From Alloalcanivorax dieselolei B5 (GTDB lineage: Bacteria; Pseudomonadota; Gammaproteobacteria; Pseudomonadales; Alcanivoracaceae), in assembly GCF_000300005.1 (NCBI RefSeq), contig NC_018691.1, forward strand, positions 2,976,001 through 3,040,000: 64,000 nucleotides of DNA, read 5' to 3'. Below are positions 60,413 to 64,000 of this stretch, in pieces. Both the position numbers and the translations under genes were made by a program. The notes under the pieces were generated by a model, which was given only the letters and a program-made list of their open reading frames with translations, made no database searches and was not told the DNA's origin. Each line of letters starts with the position of its first letter. The stretch's first letter is position 1.

Positions 60413-61147
60413 CTACCCGGTGAACATGCCACCGTTAACATGGACCGTGGTACCCGTTACATAGCCACCACCGTCACCGGCCAGCCACGCCACCGCGCTG
60501 GCCACTTCATCGGGACTGCCGAGGCGGCCCAGGGGGATCTCCCGCAGCAGCGCATCGCGCTGGGCCTCGGGCAGAACATCGGTCATGTCGGTCTGGATAA
60601 AGCCCGGCGCCACCGAATTCACCGTGATGTTACGCGAGCCCAGCTCGCGGGCAAGAGCCCGGGTAAAGCCCTCCACGCCGCCTTTGGCCGCGGCATAGTT
60701 GGCCTGGCCGGCGTTGCCCATGGTTCCCACCACGGAACTGATATTGATCACCCGGCCCCAGCGGGCCTTGGTCATGCCCTTGATGCAAGCCTTGGTGACC
60801 CGGTACAGCGAATTGAGGTTGGTGTTGATCACATCCATCCATTCGTCGCTCTTCATCCGCAACATGAGGTTGTCACGGGTGATGCCGGCGTTGTTTACCA
60901 GCACCAGCGGCGCGCCGTGCTTTTCCACGATGGCCTTGATCGCCGTCTCCACCGAAGCGTCATCGGACACATTCAGCACCGCGCCGTCACCGTTCTCTGC
61001 GAGGGTGTCGGCAATGGCCTTGGCGCCATTCTCACTGGTGGCGGTACCGACCACGAAGAAACCGGCGTCCACCAGATTCCTGGCGATGGCTTTGCCGATG
61101 CCGCGGCTGGCACCGGTGACCAGGGCCACTTTACGTTCGTCGCTCAT
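60413..61147 (-). CDS. fabG: 3-oxoacyl-ACP reductase
   Basis: A 244-residue short-chain dehydrogenase reducing beta-ketoacyl-ACP with NADPH. Motifs: VTGASRGIGKAIARNL (TGxxxGxG), NNAGITRDNLMLRM, and the catalytic Ser-Tyr-Lys in INISSVVGTMGNAGQANYAAAKGG. It ends GTTVHVNGGMFTG. It lies between fabD (nine bases) and acpP in the Pseudomonas order. Confidence 0.98.
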   Translation of the reverse strand: MSDERKVALVTGASRGIGKAIARNLVDAGFFVVGTATSENGAKAIADTLAENGDGAVLNVSDDASVETAIKAIVEKHGAPLVLVNNAGITRDNLMLRMKSDEWMDVINTNLNSLYRVTKACIKGMTKARWGRVINISSVVGTMGNAGQANYAAAKGGVEGFTRALARELGSRNITVNSVAPGFIQTDMTDVLPEAQRDALLREIPLGRLGSPDEVASAVAWLAGDGGGYVTGTTVHVNGGMFTG

Positions 61148-61156
61148 GGGGCGTCC

Positions 61157-62083
61157 TCAACCGTTCAAAGCCGCCTGAAAGGCGTCCAGGGATTCCAGGG
61201 GCTTGGCGTCCAACCCCCGGTCAATACGCTTGGTCAGGCCGCACAGTACCTTGCCGGGGCCGCATTCGTACAGCGTGGTCACGCCATCGGCGGCCAGAGC
61301 CTGCACCGTTTCCACCCAGCGCACCGGGGAGTACAGCTGCCGGATCAGGGCACTGCGGATCGCCTCCGGGTCGGTTTCCCGGGCCACGTCCGCGTTATTG
61401 ATCACCGGCAGTTCCGGGGCGTGGAAACGGACCTGCTCGAGGCGCTCCGCCAGCGCTTCAGCGGCCGGCTTCATCAGCGCACAGTGAGAGGGCACGCTCA
61501 CCGGCAGCGGCATGGCGCGCTTGGCGCCAGCGGCTTTGCAGGCAGCAATGGCGCGCTCCACGGCGCTACCCTGGCCGGCGATCACCACCTGACCGGGGGC
61601 GTTGAGGTTGACCGCCTCCACCACTTCGCCTTGAGCGGCCTCGGCACAGGCCCGGCGCACCTGATCGTCGTCCAGACCGAGGATCGCCGCCATGGCGCCC
61701 TCGCCTTCCGCCACCGCCTGTTGCATCAACTCGCCGCGGGTGCGCACCAGGCGCACCGCGTCACCCAGGGTGATCACTCCGGCACAGGTCAGCGCGGTGT
61801 ATTCACCCAAGCTGTGCCCGGCCAGCAGCGCCGGGCGCGGGCCACCGCTTTGCTCCCACTCCTTCCACAGGGCAACACCGGCGGTCAGCAACAACGGCTG
61901 AGTATTCTCGGTGCGATTGAGGTTGGCCTCGGGGCCATTCTGGGCCAGTTCCCAGAGGTCCATGTCGAGGGCGCCGGAAGCTTCCTGGAAGGCCTGGCGC
62001 ACGGCGGTGTGATCGGCGAAATCGGCCAGCATACCCAGGCTCTGCGAGCCCTGACCGGGAAAAACGAAAGCGGTTTTTGACAT
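61157..62083 (-). CDS. fabD: Malonyl-CoA:ACP transacylase
   Basis: A 308-residue acyltransferase loading malonate on AcpP. It begins MSKTAFVFPGQGSQSLGML; the catalytic Ser is in LLAGHSLGEYTAL, and the catalytic His lies within SVPSHCALM. It stands directly next to fabG; plsX is 154 bases upstream with no fabH between them. Confidence 0.97.
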   Translation of the reverse strand: MSKTAFVFPGQGSQSLGMLADFADHTAVRQAFQEASGALDMDLWELAQNGPEANLNRTENTQPLLLTAGVALWKEWEQSGGPRPALLAGHSLGEYTALTCAGVITLGDAVRLVRTRGELMQQAVAEGEGAMAAILGLDDDQVRRACAEAAQGEVVEAVNLNAPGQVVIAGQGSAVERAIAACKAAGAKRAMPLPVSVPSHCALMKPAAEALAERLEQVRFHAPELPVINNADVARETDPEAIRSALIRQLYSPVRWVETVQALAADGVTTLYECGPGKVLCGLTKRIDRGLDAKPLESLDAFQAALNG

Positions 62084-62237
62084 GCGTTTCCCTGATTCGC
62101 GAAGGACGGCCGGTGGGACTCCGCGAGAGCCCGCCCCGGACGTCGGGTTATTGGATTTGGCGGCAGTATGCCTTTACCCGCCCGGCTTGTCCGTTCCGGG
62201 CTGCAACAAAGTATGAATGGCGTCGGCGCGGCATCCG

Positions 62238-63272
62238 TCAGGATGCGGGCTGTTCGGAGGCCTGGACCAGCGGCGCCACGGCGTCACGGATCAGTGCCGG
62301 CACGTTGCGGCGGGCTTCCAGCAGCGCCACTTCCAGGGCACTGGTAAAGCCGGCTTCGCCGGTGCCGCCATGGCTTTTCACCACCACGCCATTAAGCCCC
62401 ACCAGACTGGCGCCATTGTAGCGCTCCGGATCCATGCGGCGCTTGAGGCCGTTCAACACCGGCAGGGAAAACAGGCCGCTGAGCTTGCGCCACCAGGACC
62501 GGCCGATCTCCTCACGGATCATCCCGCCGATCATGGTGGCCACGCCTTCCATGGTTTTCAATGACACGTTACCGACGAAGCCATCGCAGACCACCACGTC
62601 CACGTCACCGAGGAAGATGCCATTGCCTTCGACGAACCCCACGTAGTTGAGGTCCTCGGCGGCCTGCATCAGGGCGGCGGCCTCCTTGATCTGCTCGTTG
62701 CCCTTGATGTCCTCTTCGCCGATGTTGAGCAGCGCCACCCGTGGCTGGCTCAGCCCGTCAACGGCGCGGACCACCGCCTGCCCCATTTGCGCGAACTGCA
62801 ACAGATGCTCGGGTTGGGAGTCCACATTGGCGCCCAGATCCAGCATGTGGCAATGGCCCTTGGCGGAGGGAATGGCGGTGCAGATGGCGGGACGGTCGAT
62901 ACCGGGAAGGGTTTTCAGTACGAAGCGGCTGACCGCCATCAGGGCACCGGTATTGCCGGCGCTGACCGCGGCCTGGGCACGGCCTTCCTTGACCAGATTG
63001 ATGGCCACCCGCATGGAGGAATCTTTTTTCTGGCGCAGCGCCACCGCCACCGGGTCATCCATGGCCACCACTTCGGAAGCGGGCTCGATGGAAACGCGGG
63101 CGTGGCCCTCGAGACCGGCCTTGGCCAGCGCCGGCGCCAGAACGTCGGGATTACCGACCAGAATGATATGGAGACTGGAGTGACGGGAAAGCGCACGGCT
63201 GACGGCGGGAACGGTGACAGGTACCCCGTGATCCCCCCCCATGGCGTCCACCGCCAGAGTCACGTCTGACAT
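62238..63272 (-). CDS. plsX: Phosphate acyltransferase PlsX
   Basis: A 344-residue enzyme converting acyl-ACP to acyl-phosphate for phospholipid synthesis. It begins TLAVDAMGGDHGVPVTVPA; ALLNIGEEDIKGNEQIKEAA and VVCDGFVGNVSLKTMEGV are conserved. I use the ATG at 63272, seven bases after AAGGA, not the ATG two codons upstream. Fatty-acid and phospholipid synthesis are thus joined in one cluster. A hairpin separates it from rpmF. Confidence 0.96.
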   Translation of the reverse strand: MSDVTLAVDAMGGDHGVPVTVPAVSRALSRHSSLHIILVGNPDVLAPALAKAGLEGHARVSIEPASEVVAMDDPVAVALRQKKDSSMRVAINLVKEGRAQAAVSAGNTGALMAVSRFVLKTLPGIDRPAICTAIPSAKGHCHMLDLGANVDSQPEHLLQFAQMGQAVVRAVDGLSQPRVALLNIGEEDIKGNEQIKEAAALMQAAEDLNYVGFVEGNGIFLGDVDVVVCDGFVGNVSLKTMEGVATMIGGMIREEIGRSWWRKLSGLFSLPVLNGLKRRMDPERYNGASLVGLNGVVVKSHGGTGEAGFTSALEVALLEARRNVPALIRDAVAPLVQASEQPAS

Positions 63273-63358
63273 GACCATTTCCTTCGAGGCATGGCGGCAC
63301 CCAGAATACTCCTAATCCGACCGAGGTAAAGGCCGGACACAGACCAGTGCCCCAGAAC

Positions 63359-63409
63359 GAAAAACGGCGCCCGTCAGACGCCGGATGCAACCGGGTGACG
63401 GGCGCCGTT
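63359..63409 (-). terminator. Hairpin terminator or attenuator between rpmF and plsX
   Basis: AACGGCGCCCGTCA at 63363-63376 and TGACGGGCGCCGTT at 63396-63409 form a perfect 14-bp stem with a 19-base loop. On the minus strand it is followed by TTTTCGTT, a short T-rich run. It begins five bases after the rpmF stop, so it may trim ribosomal expression from the lipid genes. Confidence 0.75.
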
Positions 63410-63413
63410 CGAC

Positions 63414-63605
63414 TTATTCTTCTTCGTCCAGGTCCGCGGTGCGCAGAACCTGGCGGCCGCGGTACATGCCGTCCGGAGAGATGTGGTGACGGCGATGCAC
63501 TTCACCGGTGTTGCTGTCTTCGGTCAGCGTGGCGGCGGACAGCGCATCGTGGGAACGACGCATACCGCGCTTGGAACGGGTTTTGCGATTCTGTTGAACA
63601 GCCAT
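63414..63605 (-). CDS. rpmF: 50S ribosomal protein L32
   Basis: A 63-residue basic protein, [20 protein letters not shown] at the start and [18 protein letters not shown] at the end. It has no zinc-binding cysteines, so it is the C-minus form. The ATG at 63605 is 19 bases after yceD and has GGAGCT upstream. It lies in the yceD-rpmF-plsX arrangement common to proteobacteria. Confidence 0.96.
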   Translation of the reverse strand: MAVQQNRKTRSKRGMRRSHDALSAATLTEDSNTGEVHRRHHISPDGMYRGRQVLRTADLDEEE

Positions 63606-63624
63606 TGTCGAGCTCCTCGGCGTG

Positions 63625-64000
63625 TTACTTGCGGCGACCCTTGAGCTGGGCCAGCACGGCAAAGGGGTTATCCGGATTGTCTTTGTCCCGGCCCTCGCCG
63701 TCTTCCCCATCGTCGCGGGTATCCGGCAGCGGATTCGGGCATTGATCATGCAGCGCCACCAGTGGCATTGCCAATAGCAGCTCTTCCTCGAGCACATCCG
63801 CCAACGGCAGGCGCTCTTCGGTGACCAGCAGAGGATCCAGGTGCGCGGGCAATGCCTTTGCCTGCTCCTCGCTCCAGACCATGGTCAGGTCCACATTGGC
63901 GAGGATCCGCTGGTGCACGGGTTCAAGGCAGCGCTGGCAAATCAACACCAACGTGGTTTCCACCTGGCCCCGAACGCACCGGTGCCCGTCCTCGTCGCGG
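63625..64000 (-). CDS. yceD: DUF177 (YceD) family protein, N-terminus beyond the window
   Basis: The last 125 or so residues of a YceD protein; the frame stays open to the window edge, so the start is missing. The zinc-like CQRCLEPV at the left end of the visible part, the acidic [24 protein letters not shown] and the end [14 protein letters not shown] are family features. YceD is linked to 23S rRNA accumulation in plants and bacteria. It precedes rpmF by 19 bases. Confidence 0.93.
   Translation of the reverse strand, partial: RDEDGHRCVRGQVETTLVLICQRCLEPVHQRILANVDLTMVWSEEQAKALPAHLDPLLVTEERLPLADVLEEELLLAMPLVALHDQCPNPLPDTRDDGEDGEGRDKDNPDNPFAVLAQLKGRRK

Noticed and set aside
62084-62237. Missing fabH between plsX and fabD read as a deletion
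   Set aside because: The same fabH-free order is normal in Pseudomonas, so it is lineage arrangement and not a lesion.

Overview
This window is chromosomal DNA, GC-rich (about 60% or more by eye), from a gammaproteobacterium close to Alcanivorax/Alloalcanivorax or a neighbouring oceanospirillalean/pseudomonad lineage. The evidence is gene order. The TCA block (sdhCDAB, sucAB, lpd, sucCD, with gltA divergent) and the lipid block (yceD, rpmF, plsX, fabD, fabG, acpP, fabF, pabC, mltG, tmk, holB, pilZ, tatD, with no fabH between plsX and fabD) both follow the Pseudomonas arrangement. The ETF genes, the ETF-ubiquinone oxidoreductase and their divergent layout fit an organism that relies on beta-oxidation. 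Genus assignment is inference; no rRNA or tRNA gene is present.

Layout. 1-10733 (minus): succinate dehydrogenase, 2-oxoglutarate dehydrogenase and succinyl-CoA synthetase. 11416-12702 (plus): citrate synthase, ending at a bidirectional terminator shared with a convergent pair, a large SF1 helicase and a TelA-like protein (12783-17064). 17240-23570: accessory metabolic genes, an Xre/RES toxin-antitoxin pair abutting an FAD oxidoreductase, and an AraC regulator divergent from an RND efflux adaptor and pump (23678-27949). 27963-31879 (minus): a four-gene cassette of circularly permuted ATP-grasp protein, alpha-E protein, transglutaminase and Anbu proteasome-like peptidase. 32145-36052: etfBA and ETF-QO, divergent across a region with a perfect palindrome. 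36144-41597: a gene remnant, a LysR regulator, a GNAT/nitrilase fusion, a sirtuin and DAHP synthase. 41720-48222: a membrane redoxin, a K+ channel, the NirBD nitrite reductase, a DUF1285 protein and a TetR regulator. 48423-52002: a class V aminotransferase, a degenerate C92/DUF830-like protein and a secreted trypsin-like protease with a GlyGly-CTERM tail. 52222-64000 (minus): rmuC, tatD, pilZ, holB, tmk, mltG, pabC, fabF, acpP, fabG, fabD, plsX, rpmF and partial yceD.

How the genes work together. SdhCDAB and ETF-QO both feed electrons to quinone, one from succinate and the other from acyl-CoA dehydrogenases through ETF. GltA, SucAB-Lpd and SucCD turn the resulting acetyl-CoA around the cycle. 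The fab/plsX block builds acyl chains on AcpP. A REP-like palindromic repeat family is scattered between genes (40305-40394, 41606-41690, 46931-47006, with fragments near 19216 and 59708). The most unusual content is the Anbu/ATP-grasp/alpha-E/transglutaminase cassette, a predicted but poorly characterised peptide-synthesis and peptide-processing system. Also notable are a C92-like protein lacking both catalytic residues and a helicase whose nuclease-like domain looks degenerate.
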